Of a stretch of DNA of 64,000 nucleotides, positions 50,831-59,629 are shown piece by piece; the first letter of the stretch is position 1; each line of letters starts with the position of its first letter. The notes beneath the pieces are model-generated. The model did no database searches, was not told where the DNA came from, and was given only the letters and a program-made list of their open reading frames with translations. Position numbers and translations under genes: made by a program. Source of the stretch: Flavobacterium luteum (GTDB lineage Bacteria; Bacteroidota; Bacteroidia; Flavobacteriales; Flavobacteriaceae); assembly GCF_008806775.1 (NCBI RefSeq), contig NZ_WAEM01000003.1, positions 124,001 to 188,000 of the forward strand. Reading direction: 5' to 3'.

Positions 50831-51943
50831 TTAAATTAAATCGGCCAACTCAGTACCTATTAAACTTCCAATAGCAACTCCCATTCCACCTAGTCGCACG
50901 CCACAATATACATGTTCAGATAATTGGCTAACAATAGGGTTTTTACTTGAACCCAATCCCATGATTCCACTCCAACGATGTTCAACTTTGAAATCCTGAT
51001 TGGGTAAAATTACATTTTTTAAAAGAAATTCTAACCGATTTTGAATTATTGCGGTCTCTCCAAATTCAGAAGTTGTTTCTCTTTCAAAATCAAGATTTCT
51101 TCCACCTCCAATTAATATTCTGTCATTAATATTTCTAAAATAATAATACCCTTTATCTAAATGAAAAGTCCCTTTTACATCTAAATTTGGGATAGGTTCA
51201 GTAATTAAAACCTGTGCTCTAGCGGGTTTTACAGCACCATTAGTTATTGAACTTGCAAAACCATTGGTTGCAAACACAATTTTTTTTGTTTTAAAACTAA
51301 AATCACCAATAGCGACTTGTACACCATTTATGCTTTCTTGATATTCAGTTACTGTTTGTTGATTTAAGATTAGAATATTATCAGAAATGGCTTTTTTTAA
51401 TAATGCCTGCATCATATTTCCTGTATCGATTTGGGCTTCAAAAGGATTAAAAATTAGATATTCTTTTGTTCCATTGAATCCGAAACGCTCTATTTCCTTG
51501 GTAAAAACAGCTGTTTTAAAAATAGGTTTTAAAATTTCATTGATAAAGGCCATCTTATTTAATGACAAATCGTAATTAGTATCGTCATTTTCTAAAAACA
51601 ATTCATAACCACCAAAAGGCTTAAAATCTATTGCTTCATCTCCAAGATTTTTACGCAGTAATTGTAAGCCTTCCCATCTTTTTTGAATGAGTTGAATAAC
51701 TTCTTCTTCGGTATGTGATTTTAAATCGTTTATGATTTCAGATAGGCTTCCGAAACAAGCAAAGCCAGCATTTTTAGTGCTTGCGCCTTGAGGTAACATT
51801 CCTTTTTCTAAAACTAAGATTTTACTCTCTGGAAAACGTTCTCGCAGTCGTAAAGCTGCATGCAATCCGACGATTCCGCTACCTACGATGGTGTAATCAA
51901 TGTTTGTGAACCAGTTTTTTAATTCCCAATAACTCAAATTCAT
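50831..51943 (-). CDS. FAD-dependent oxidoreductase (DAO family)
   Basis: This 370-residue protein has the dinucleotide motif YTIVGSGIVGLHAALRL near residue 17, then the DAO-type segments LPQGASTKNAGFACFGSL and RWSGIMGLGSSKNPIV, and ends in GGMGVAIGSLIGTELADLI. The family oxidises amino groups of D-amino acids, glycine, sarcosine or related amines. The substrate is not known. It shares a transcript with mtgA, which may hint at cell-wall amino-acid turnover, but that is speculation. Confidence 0.88.
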   Translation of the reverse strand: MNLSYWELKNWFTNIDYTIVGSGIVGLHAALRLRERFPESKILVLEKGMLPQGASTKNAGFACFGSLSEIINDLKSHTEEEVIQLIQKRWEGLQLLRKNLGDEAIDFKPFGGYELFLENDDTNYDLSLNKMAFINEILKPIFKTAVFTKEIERFGFNGTKEYLIFNPFEAQIDTGNMMQALLKKAISDNILILNQQTVTEYQESINGVQVAIGDFSFKTKKIVFATNGFASSITNGAVKPARAQVLITEPIPNLDVKGTFHLDKGYYYFRNINDRILIGGGRNLDFERETTSEFGETAIIQNRLEFLLKNVILPNQDFKVEHRWSGIMGLGSSKNPIVSQLSEHVYCGVRLGGMGVAIGSLIGTELADLI

Positions 51944-52127
51944 GAAAAATTTTTTTATAAAAATAGCATTTTTTCATTAAATGGTAATGATTAATTCAAG
52001 TATTCTAAATGAATTTATCCTATTTATTTATGGAAATTATTGTGTTAATTTCATGGCCAACAAACATTTGTTGTAAAGTTGTTAATAAGTATGGGTGTTC
52101 TTAACATTATCAATTAAATAATAAATA

Positions 52128-52135
52128 TATATTTG
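52128..52135 (+). promoter_or_regulatory. -7 box of the metalloprotease gene
   Basis: TATATTTG matches TANNTTTG, about 38 bases before the ATG. No clear -33 element is seen. Confidence 0.5.
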
Positions 52136-52172
52136 ATAGTTATTTTAAACAAAATCTAAAAATTTTAAAACT

Positions 52173-55100
52173 ATGAAAAACAAATTATTTTTATTTATAT
52201 TCCTTATAATTAGTAGTATTTCATTTGCACAGTCGGGAAAATCATTATGGAATGCAACTTCTGGGAATATATTGAATGCTGAAATTTTTGAGAATAAAAA
52301 CCAAATAAAAAGTCCAAAGTTATTTGATCTCGATATAATCAATCTAAAGCAAAGGTTATTAAACTCTCCTAAAAGATTTGAGGTTATAGGAGAATCGAAT
52401 GTTATAGTTTCTTTTCCTAATTCAGATGGTCAGTTAGAGGATTTTAGAATTCTAGAGTCTTCTAATATGAATGTCGAATTGGCTAGAAAATATCCGGAAA
52501 TAAAATCCTATGTAGGACAAGGTATAGATAATCCTACATCTACTATTTACTTTAGTATATCTCCGCTGGGGTTTCAAAGTATGATAATCAAGGCTGATCA
52601 ATCAGCTATTTTTATTGAACCTTACACAAAGGATTTAAAAACATATAGTGTTTATAGAAAAACAGATAAAATTGCTTCTTTAAACAAGTTTGAATGTAAA
52701 GTAATTAACACGATAAGCCCAAGTTCATTAAATAATCTTACCGCAAGACCAAATGCTGACGATGGTAATTTAAGAAATTTTCGTTTGGCATTATCGGTAA
52801 CTGGAGAGTATACCGCTTATTTTGGAGGTACAAAAGCGTTGGCTTTAGCCGCAATCAATAATTCTATGACTCGAGTAAATGGTGTCTTCGAAAAAGATTT
52901 TGGAGTCCACATGAATTTGATTGCCAATAATGATTTAATAATATATACAAACGCTTCTACAGATCCTTATTCTGTTTCAACTAGTATGTCCAAATGGAAT
53001 GCTGAATTACAATCCACCTTAACATCAGTTATTGGAGAAGCAAATTATGATATTGGACATTTATTTGGTGCTACAGGAGGAGGCGGTAATGCAGGTTGTA
53101 TTGGTTGTGTTTGTGTCGATGGAAAAAAAGGAAGCGGTATCACTTCTCCAGCAGATGGCATTCCTCAAGGAGATAATTTCGACATTGATTATGTAGCGCA
53201 TGAAATTGGACACCAATTTGGTGGTAATCATACCTTTACATTTAGTAATGAAGGAACAATTGCACAGTGCGAACCAGGAAGCGGATCTACCATTATGGGA
53301 TATGCTGGTATAACAGGAGCAACAGATCTTCAAGCCCATAGCGATCCGTTATTTCATGCTGTGAGCATTCAACAAATTACAAATTATGTAAAATCGACTA
53401 CTTGTCAAACTACATCTGTTACGGGTAATGCAGTTCCAACAGCAAATGCTGGATTAGATTATACGATACCTAAAGGAACCCCTTTTGTTTTAACAGGTTC
53501 TGGATCTGATGCAAATGGTGACGCGCTAACCTACATTTGGGAACAAATGGATAAAGGAACATCAACGACAACAAATCCGAAAACGACGGCAACTTCTGGG
53601 CCAGCTTTTCGTTCTTTTACCGCATCTACTAATGCTACAAGATATTTCCCTAGACTTTCTACAATACAAGCAGGCTTAACTTCTTGGACTTGGGAGGCGA
53701 TTCCAAATGTAGCAAGAACTTTAAACTTTAGATTAACCGTTAGAGATAACAAAGCAAGTGGACCAGCAAATAATAGTGACGATGTTATTGTAACAGTTAA
53801 TGCAACAGCAGGGCCATTTACAGTTAGTGCTCCTAATACTGCTGTTTCTTTTGTTGGAGGATCTTCACAAACTGTAACTTGGGCAGTTGCAGGAACAACG
53901 GCTAACGGAGTTAATGCTGCCAATGTAGATATATTATTATCTACAGATGGAGGAAATACGTATCCGATTATACTTTTGGCTGGAACACCCAATGATGGAA
54001 CTCAAGCAGTAACGATACCAAATACTGCTGGAACACAAAATAGAATTATGGTTAAAGGAAGTGGGCATATTTTCTTTGATATTTCTAATGTTAACTTTAC
54101 TATAACAGCTGGCTCTACTGATATTGTTGTGCCAACTGCTCCAGTTTTAATTGCTTCGGGTACTACACAAACAACAACTAATTTGTCTTGGTCTGGAGCA
54201 ACCGATAACATAGCAGTAACTGGTTATGATGTGTATCAAGGTTCAGCTTTGTTGGGTTCAACATCAAGTACAACCTATTCAGTTATTGGTTTAACGGCTT
54301 CAACAATATATTCTTTTTCGGTAAAAGCTAAGGATGCAGCTGGAAATATTTCGGTAGCGAGTAATACAATTAGCGTTACAACTCTTGCTCCAGTTGTTGA
54401 TACAACAGTGCCTACTGCACCTACATTAACAGCTTCTGGAACAACTCAAACAACGACAAATTTATCATGGACTGGAGCAACCGATAATGTTGCTGTAACA
54501 GGTTATGATGTCTATCAAGGAGCATCCTTAATTGCTAGTGTTGCGACAACTTCTTACGCAGTTTCGGGATTAACAGCTTCAACAGCTTATACATTTTCTA
54601 TACGATCAAAAGATGCTGCTGGAAATATTTCTTTAACAAGCAATGTAGTTAATGTAACAACTTTGGACGTTGTTGTTTCTTCATATTGTACTTCACAAGG
54701 CAATAGTACTGCTGATGAAAAAATAGGGAAAGTAGTTTTTGGAACAATAAATAATACTTCAACAGGAACTAGTGGTTATGAAAATTTTACTTCTTTATCT
54801 ACAAATGCAACTCTTGGAAGCGCTTATACAATAACAATAACACCATCATGGACAAGTACCATATACAACGAAGGGTATGGGGTGTGGATAGATTTTAATG
54901 GCGATGGCGATTTTGCAGATGCTGGTGAAACAGTTTTGTCAAGAGCGAGATCAAAAACGACTCCAATTTCTGGAACTATTACTATTCCTGCAACTGCCAA
55001 ACAAGGTTTAACCCGAATGAGAGTCTCTATGAAGTATAATGCAACTCCAACTTCATGTGAAATATTCTCTTTTGGACAAGTTGAAGATTATTCAATAAAT

Positions 55101-55367
55101 ATTGTTGCATCAGTTGCAAAAAATGCTTTGGTAACTTCTCAAGCATTAACTTTTAAATTGTATCCAAATCCAGTAAAATCTAATACTCTAAATATTTCTT
55201 CAATTGAAAACGGAACTTACAGAATTATAAATGTTGTTGGTCAAGAAGTGTCAAAAGGAAAAATTGAAGGTAATGTTATTCCAGTTCACATGATTAAATC
55301 TGGAGCATATTTGTTAGAAGTTACTTCAAATAGTGAAATTGCATTAAAACGTTTTATAAAAGAATAA
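52173..55367 (+). CDS. Secreted reprolysin-like metalloprotease with Fn3, GEVED and T9SS domains
   Basis: This 1064-residue protein has a signal peptide ending SFAQ. The catalytic domain (about 200-410) has the extended zinc motif HEIGHQFGGNH starting at residue 343 and a Met-turn in STIMGYAG. A beta-domain follows, then two fibronectin III repeats (650-835) that are near copies. A GEVED-type domain (DFNGDGDFADAGETV, near 908) comes next, and the C-terminus is a type IX sorting domain (KLYPNPVKSN near 995, ending ALKRFIKE). It should be secreted through the T9SS and cut external protein. Confidence 0.94.
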   Translation: MKNKLFLFIFLIISSISFAQSGKSLWNATSGNILNAEIFENKNQIKSPKLFDLDIINLKQRLLNSPKRFEVIGESNVIVSFPNSDGQLEDFRILESSNMNVELARKYPEIKSYVGQGIDNPTSTIYFSISPLGFQSMIIKADQSAIFIEPYTKDLKTYSVYRKTDKIASLNKFECKVINTISPSSLNNLTARPNADDGNLRNFRLALSVTGEYTAYFGGTKALALAAINNSMTRVNGVFEKDFGVHMNLIANNDLIIYTNASTDPYSVSTSMSKWNAELQSTLTSVIGEANYDIGHLFGATGGGGNAGCIGCVCVDGKKGSGITSPADGIPQGDNFDIDYVAHEIGHQFGGNHTFTFSNEGTIAQCEPGSGSTIMGYAGITGATDLQAHSDPLFHAVSIQQITNYVKSTTCQTTSVTGNAVPTANAGLDYTIPKGTPFVLTGSGSDANGDALTYIWEQMDKGTSTTTNPKTTATSGPAFRSFTASTNATRYFPRLSTIQAGLTSWTWEAIPNVARTLNFRLTVRDNKASGPANNSDDVIVTVNATAGPFTVSAPNTAVSFVGGSSQTVTWAVAGTTANGVNAANVDILLSTDGGNTYPIILLAGTPNDGTQAVTIPNTAGTQNRIMVKGSGHIFFDISNVNFTITAGSTDIVVPTAPVLIASGTTQTTTNLSWSGATDNIAVTGYDVYQGSALLGSTSSTTYSVIGLTASTIYSFSVKAKDAAGNISVASNTISVTTLAPVVDTTVPTAPTLTASGTTQTTTNLSWTGATDNVAVTGYDVYQGASLIASVATTSYAVSGLTASTAYTFSIRSKDAAGNISLTSNVVNVTTLDVVVSSYCTSQGNSTADEKIGKVVFGTINNTSTGTSGYENFTSLSTNATLGSAYTITITPSWTSTIYNEGYGVWIDFNGDGDFADAGETVLSRARSKTTPISGTITIPATAKQGLTRMRVSMKYNATPTSCEIFSFGQVEDYSINIVASVAKNALVTSQALTFKLYPNPVKSNTLNISSIENGTYRIINVVGQEVSKGKIEGNVIPVHMIKSGAYLLEVTSNSEIALKRFIKE
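54120..54677 (+). repeat. Tandem fibronectin III repeats in the metalloprotease gene
   Basis: Two 279-base units start at 54120 and 54399. At the protein level both read TAPxLxASGTTQTTTNLSW followed by GATDN(I/V)AVTGYDVYQG. The close similarity points to a recent duplication or to gene conversion. Confidence 0.85.
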
Positions 55368-55384
55368 ACATAAAAAATGAAGTA

Positions 55385-55425
55385 AAAAAGCGGTTGGATT
55401 AATTAATCTAACCGCTTTTTTTTTT
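55385..55425 (+). terminator. Terminator after the metalloprotease gene
   Basis: AAAAAGCGGTTGGATTAA pairs with the complementary half ending AACCGCTTTTT, with one G-T pair, and nine T residues follow. Confidence 0.9.
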
Positions 55426-55445
55426 ATGGATTAGACTTTTAAATC

Positions 55446-55889
55446 TCACTTTCTTCTTTGAATAAAAAACTGTCTCATCAAACTAGAAGCCTCATTTGCC
55501 ATAACTCCACGAACAACAATGGTTTTTGGGTGTAATTGTGTTCCCATTTTTTCAAAACCGCGATTTTCATCGCTTGCTCCAAAAACAATTTTAGAAATTT
55601 GACTCCAATATAAAGCGCCAGCGCACATCTGACAAGGTTCTAAAGTAACATAAAGTGTGCAGCCCGTTAAATATTTTCCACCCAAAAAATTAGCCGCAGC
55701 GGTTATAGACTGCATTTCAGCATGAGCGGTAACATCGTTCAATAGTTCGGTTAAGTTATGACTCCTTGCAATTACTTTGTTATCGATGACTATAATAGCT
55801 CCCACAGGAATTTCGCCTTTTTCAAAAGCCACTTCGGCTTCCTGTAAGGCTTTCTTCATAAAATATTCATCAGTGAAAATGTTTTCCAT
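55446..55889 (-). CDS. tadA: tRNA-specific adenosine deaminase (TadA-like)
   Basis: The protein has 147 residues from MENIFTDEYFMKKALQEAEVAFEKG. The frame is open for 23 more codons upstream but these run into the dxs promoter region. The zinc sites are HAEMQSI and EPCQMCAGAL, of the C/HAE...PCxxC type. It converts A34 of tRNA-Arg to inosine. Related nucleobase deaminases share this fold, but the length and motifs favour TadA. It is divergent from dxs across a 37-base spacer. Confidence 0.9.
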   Translation of the reverse strand: MENIFTDEYFMKKALQEAEVAFEKGEIPVGAIIVIDNKVIARSHNLTELLNDVTAHAEMQSITAAANFLGGKYLTGCTLYVTLEPCQMCAGALYWSQISKIVFGASDENRGFEKMGTQLHPKTIVVRGVMANEASSLMRQFFIQRRK

Positions 55890-55893
55890 GGAG

Positions 55894-55901
55894 CAAAAAT
55901 A
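55894..55901 (-). promoter_or_regulatory. -7 box of tadA
   Basis: TATTTTTG on the minus strand ends four bases before the tadA ATG (complement of 55887-55889), so a leaderless transcript is predicted. The -33 element is not obvious. Confidence 0.45.
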
Positions 55902-55914
55902 GGAATTCAATTTG

Positions 55915-55922
55915 TACATTTG
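55915..55922 (+). promoter_or_regulatory. -7 box of dxs
   Basis: TACATTTG ends four bases before the dxs ATG at 55927. It lies 13 bases from the opposing tadA box and also predicts a leaderless transcript. Confidence 0.45.
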
Positions 55923-55926
55923 CTTC

Positions 55927-57696
55927 ATGTCGAATAATTTACTTGCACATATCTTCAATCCATCCGATTTGCGTCAACTCGATGAAGTACAACTTCCTCA
56001 AGTCGCACAAGAATTGCGTGACTTTATTATTGGAATTGTAGCTGTTAAAGAAGGACATTTGGGTGCAAGTTTAGGGGTTGTAGAACTAACAATTGCTTTA
56101 CACTACATCTTTAATACTCCAGAAGATTTGTTGGTTTGGGATGTAGGTCATCAAGCCTACGGACATAAAATATTAACTGAAAGAAGAGCGCAATTTCATA
56201 CCAATAGAAAACTAAACGGTATTTCTGGTTTTCCCAAAAGAAGCGAAAGTGTATATGATACTTTTGGAGTAGGGCATTCATCAACATCTATTTCAGCCGC
56301 TTTAGGTATGGCAATTGCTTCTAATTTAAAAGGAGATTTTAACAAACAGCATATTGCAGTTATTGGTGATGCTTCTATTGCATCAGGAATGGCTTTTGAA
56401 GGTTTGAATCATGCAGGAGTTACAGATGCTAATTTATTAGTAATCCTTAATGATAATGCAATTGGTATTGATCCGAGTGTTGGTGCTTTAAAAAAGTATT
56501 TCACCGCCGTGAAAGAAGGAAAAAATCCGAAGCAGAACAACATGATTAAGTCCTTAAACTTTGATTATTCAGGGCCTATAGACGGTAATGATATTTTTGC
56601 GGTTCTACAAGAATTAAAACGATTAAAAAATATAAAAGGACCCAAGTTTCTTCATATTATTACAACAAAAGGAAAAGGATTACAACAGGCAGAGGACAAC
56701 CAAGTACAATATCATGCCCCTGGAAAATTTGACGCCGCTACAGGAGAAATTTATCCAAAATTAGAAGCAAATCTTCCCCCTAAATACCAAGATGTATTTG
56801 GACTAACACTTTTGGATTTAGCTAAATCAAACGAAAAGATTATAGGAATAACACCAGCTATGCCAACAGGAAGTTCCCTAAAATTCATGATGGATGAATT
56901 CCCAAAACGTGCTTTTGATGTAGGAATTGCTGAGCAGCATGCTGTAACCCTATCTGCTGGCATGGCCACTCAAGGAATGGTTGTTTTTTGTAACATCTAT
57001 TCCACTTTTTTGCAACGCGCTTATGACCAAGTGATTCATGATGTGGCTTTGCAGAATTTACCAGTCATTTTTTGTTTAGACCGTGCAGGTTTGGTAGGTG
57101 AGGACGGAGCAACACATCATGGCGTTTTCGATTTGGCATATTTGCGATGCATCCCAAATATGATTATTTATTCTCCGTTGAATGAAATAGCACTTCGAAA
57201 CATTTTATATACAGCACAATTAGGTTTGCCACATCCTATAGCCATTCGCTATCCTCGTGGTCGAGGCCAGATTATAAATTGGCAACAAGCGTATCAAAAA
57301 GTGGAAATACGAAAAGCTACTTGCATCAAGAAAGGAACAAAAATCGCGATTTTATCTAATGGAACTATTGGCAATAATGTAACTCTTGCTTTATCTAAAT
57401 TAAATAATTTAGAGCATTTTGCTCATTATGATTTTGCTTTCGTGAAGCCTTTAGATGAAGCATTATTACATACTATTTTCAAAACATTTGAAAACATAAT
57501 TACTATTGAAGATGGTGTAATAAAAGGAGGTTTTGGCTCTGGGATTGTAGAATTTGCTAATGAAAACAATTATTGTAAGCGAATTAAAACTCTTGGCATT
57601 CCAGATGAATTTATTGAACACGGCACAGTGGAAGAACTTCAAAAATTTTGTAAAATTGATGTTAAAAGCTTGATTCTGTTATTTGGTGAAATTTAG
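55927..57696 (+). CDS. dxs: 1-deoxy-D-xylulose-5-phosphate synthase
   Basis: The protein has 589 residues from MSNNLLAHIFNPSDLRQL. An ATG five codons earlier lies before the promoter box. The thiamine-diphosphate motif appears as AVIGDASIASGMAFEGLNHAG (near 145), with Ala in place of the usual Gly in GDG. NDNAIGIDPSVGAL follows. The transketolase middle domain has GIAEQHAVTLSAGMA and DRAGLVGEDGATHHGVFDL. It condenses pyruvate and glyceraldehyde-3-phosphate to DXP, feeding isoprenoids, thiamine and PLP. It is convergent with dgt. Confidence 0.95.
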   Translation: MSNNLLAHIFNPSDLRQLDEVQLPQVAQELRDFIIGIVAVKEGHLGASLGVVELTIALHYIFNTPEDLLVWDVGHQAYGHKILTERRAQFHTNRKLNGISGFPKRSESVYDTFGVGHSSTSISAALGMAIASNLKGDFNKQHIAVIGDASIASGMAFEGLNHAGVTDANLLVILNDNAIGIDPSVGALKKYFTAVKEGKNPKQNNMIKSLNFDYSGPIDGNDIFAVLQELKRLKNIKGPKFLHIITTKGKGLQQAEDNQVQYHAPGKFDAATGEIYPKLEANLPPKYQDVFGLTLLDLAKSNEKIIGITPAMPTGSSLKFMMDEFPKRAFDVGIAEQHAVTLSAGMATQGMVVFCNIYSTFLQRAYDQVIHDVALQNLPVIFCLDRAGLVGEDGATHHGVFDLAYLRCIPNMIIYSPLNEIALRNILYTAQLGLPHPIAIRYPRGRGQIINWQQAYQKVEIRKATCIKKGTKIAILSNGTIGNNVTLALSKLNNLEHFAHYDFAFVKPLDEALLHTIFKTFENIITIEDGVIKGGFGSGIVEFANENNYCKRIKTLGIPDEFIEHGTVEELQKFCKIDVKSLILLFGEI

Positions 57697-57708
57697 TGCC
57701 ACATAAAA

Positions 57709-59055
57709 CTAGGTTTTCATTCTTCCGTTAATCGTTTCATATAATTCTAACGCATTGCCATCTGTTAAAAGGGAGACATAATGACAAATATGTAAAAGCC
57801 TTTTATACAAATCTTCTTTCTCCGCTAGGAATTTTTCGGGCAACATTTTTAGAATCAATTTGTCATAATTAGACGCTTTTCCTTCAAATTTATTGTTGAA
57901 AGCGGTGATGAATTTATCTAATAATGTTTGAATAATTTGATAACCCACCAACTCTTTTTCAATTACTTCACGACTTTGATAGATGTTTTTGACGCTCAAT
58001 TTAATAATGTCATCCATTTGGGCTTTGTACTTGCTTTTATCGGTCAATGCAAATGGAAATTTTCCTTGTAATATAGTCTCTTCATTTTCTAAAAATACTC
58101 TAACAGCATCGTTTATTAAACTTCCAATGGCTAAAGCTCGTAAATAGCTGATTCTGTCTTCTTTTGTAGTTAAGGTTTTGTATTTCTCGGTGTCAATGCT
58201 GTCTTTTACTAGTTTTATTAAATATTCTAAAGCAAAATCTTCTGAAACTAAGCCTAGATTTATTCCGTCTTCAAAGTCAATAATGGTATAGCAGATATCA
58301 TCGGCAGCTTCTACTAAATAAGCCAACGGATGTCTCTCGAAGCCGATATTGCTTCCTTCTTTATTTGGAATCATACCCAATTCTGAAGCAACATCTTGAA
58401 AAAAAACACTATCAGTTTGAAAAAAACCATATTTTTTATCGGCAATTCCTGAAGTTGGTTTTTTAGGTAGACTCTCTTTGGGATATTTCATAAAAGCGCC
58501 AAGGGTTGCATACGAAATTCGCAATCCGCCTTCAATGCCTGGCCTATTGGCTGTTAAAACGGAGAATCCGTTAGCATTTCCTTCAAAATCTATTAAATCC
58601 TGCCATTCTTTTGGCGTTAACTTATCTTTGAATTGCTGTCCTTTACCTATAGAAAAATATTCGCCAATAGCTTTCTCGCCCGAATGTCCAAACGGAGGGT
58701 TTCCTATATCATGTGCTAAGGAAGCCGCAGCAACTATGGCTCCAAAATCATTCATGTGAAAACCGTGAATTTCTTTCAAATACGGATATTTTTCAATTAT
58801 TTTTTTTCCAACCAAGCGTCCTAAAGAACGCCCTACAACCGAAACTTCTAGACTGTGTGTTAATCGAGTATGCACAAAATCGGTTTTAGAAAGCGGAATT
58901 ACCTGTGTTTTATCTTGTAAACTACGAAAGGCTGATGAAAATATGATTCGATCATAATCTACCTCAAAACCCAAACGGGTATCGTCTTGTTCTATTCTTA
59001 ATCGTTTGCTAGTGTCTCCTTGACGTTTTAGTGATAATAGTTGTTCCCAGTTCAT
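57709..59055 (-). CDS. dgt: Deoxyguanosine triphosphate triphosphohydrolase
   Basis: This 448-residue HD-domain enzyme has FVHTRLTHSLEVSVVGRSLG near residue 60, AASLAHDIGNPPFGHSGEKAIGEYF near 110, and the third metal Asp in LVEAADDICYTIIDFEDG. It removes triphosphate from dGTP or other dNTPs and thus tunes the dNTP pool. It is close to nrdA and nrdB, which make dNTP precursors. Confidence 0.93.
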   Translation of the reverse strand: MNWEQLLSLKRQGDTSKRLRIEQDDTRLGFEVDYDRIIFSSAFRSLQDKTQVIPLSKTDFVHTRLTHSLEVSVVGRSLGRLVGKKIIEKYPYLKEIHGFHMNDFGAIVAAASLAHDIGNPPFGHSGEKAIGEYFSIGKGQQFKDKLTPKEWQDLIDFEGNANGFSVLTANRPGIEGGLRISYATLGAFMKYPKESLPKKPTSGIADKKYGFFQTDSVFFQDVASELGMIPNKEGSNIGFERHPLAYLVEAADDICYTIIDFEDGINLGLVSEDFALEYLIKLVKDSIDTEKYKTLTTKEDRISYLRALAIGSLINDAVRVFLENEETILQGKFPFALTDKSKYKAQMDDIIKLSVKNIYQSREVIEKELVGYQIIQTLLDKFITAFNNKFEGKASNYDKLILKMLPEKFLAEKEDLYKRLLHICHYVSLLTDGNALELYETINGRMKT

Positions 59056-59108
59056 TGAATTGAAGATTGTTGATTATCGATTTTTGATTTCAGAAGTTAA
59101 AGATAACT

Positions 59109-59561
59109 TTATTTTAAGATTTTCATCATACAAACACTACTTTCCACACCAATATATTTACCGTAATTTTCTGTGATTTTATAGCCTGATTTTTTGTATA
59201 ATGAAATAGCCTCAGGTTGGTTGATTCCCGTTTCCAGAATCAATTGAAAATAATTTAGTTCTGATGTCCAATGTTCAAGTTCAAACAAAATTTTAGAAGC
59301 AATTCCTTTTCCTCGATAATCAGGATTCACGAACATTCGTTTTATTTCTAGAGTTTTAGCATCGATTTCCCTGAAAGCTCCACAGCCAATAGCAATGTCG
59401 TTTTGATAACAAACAATTACGTTGTTTAAGATTGCCGTTTTGTTTATTTGAGCATAAAATTCGTGATCTTTCCCATCACGAATTTTTAAATCGGCATCTA
59501 ATAATTTCACAAGGTTTATGAAATCTTGGTTTTCAGAAGTTGTTCGGGTTAGATTTAACAT
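59109..59561 (-). CDS. GNAT family N-acetyltransferase
   Basis: This 150-residue protein has the acetyl-CoA motif RMFVNPDYRGKGIASKILFELE near residue 75 and the ETGINQPEAISLYKKSGYK C-terminal part, the standard GNAT fold. The acceptor is unknown. It lies 53 bases from dgt and 68 from nrdA; a terminator separates it from nrdA. Confidence 0.9.
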   Translation of the reverse strand: MLNLTRTTSENQDFINLVKLLDADLKIRDGKDHEFYAQINKTAILNNVIVCYQNDIAIGCGAFREIDAKTLEIKRMFVNPDYRGKGIASKILFELEHWTSELNYFQLILETGINQPEAISLYKKSGYKITENYGKYIGVESSVCMMKILK

Positions 59562-59582
59562 AGATTAATAATTTAAATAAAA

Positions 59583-59609
59583 AAACAGCTATCTTATCGA
59601 CAGCTGTTT
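59583..59609 (-). terminator. Terminator after nrdA
   Basis: On the minus strand AAACAGCT pairs with AGCTGTTT around an 11-base loop, and seven T residues follow. Confidence 0.82.
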
Positions 59610-59629
59610 CTGTTTTTTTTTAATTATTG

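Noticed and set aside
53531..54211. Long minus-strand open frames opposite the metalloprotease gene
   Set aside because: Their composition is a mirror of Thr/Ala-rich coding sequence on the plus strand; no recognisable domain, start context or conservation cue.
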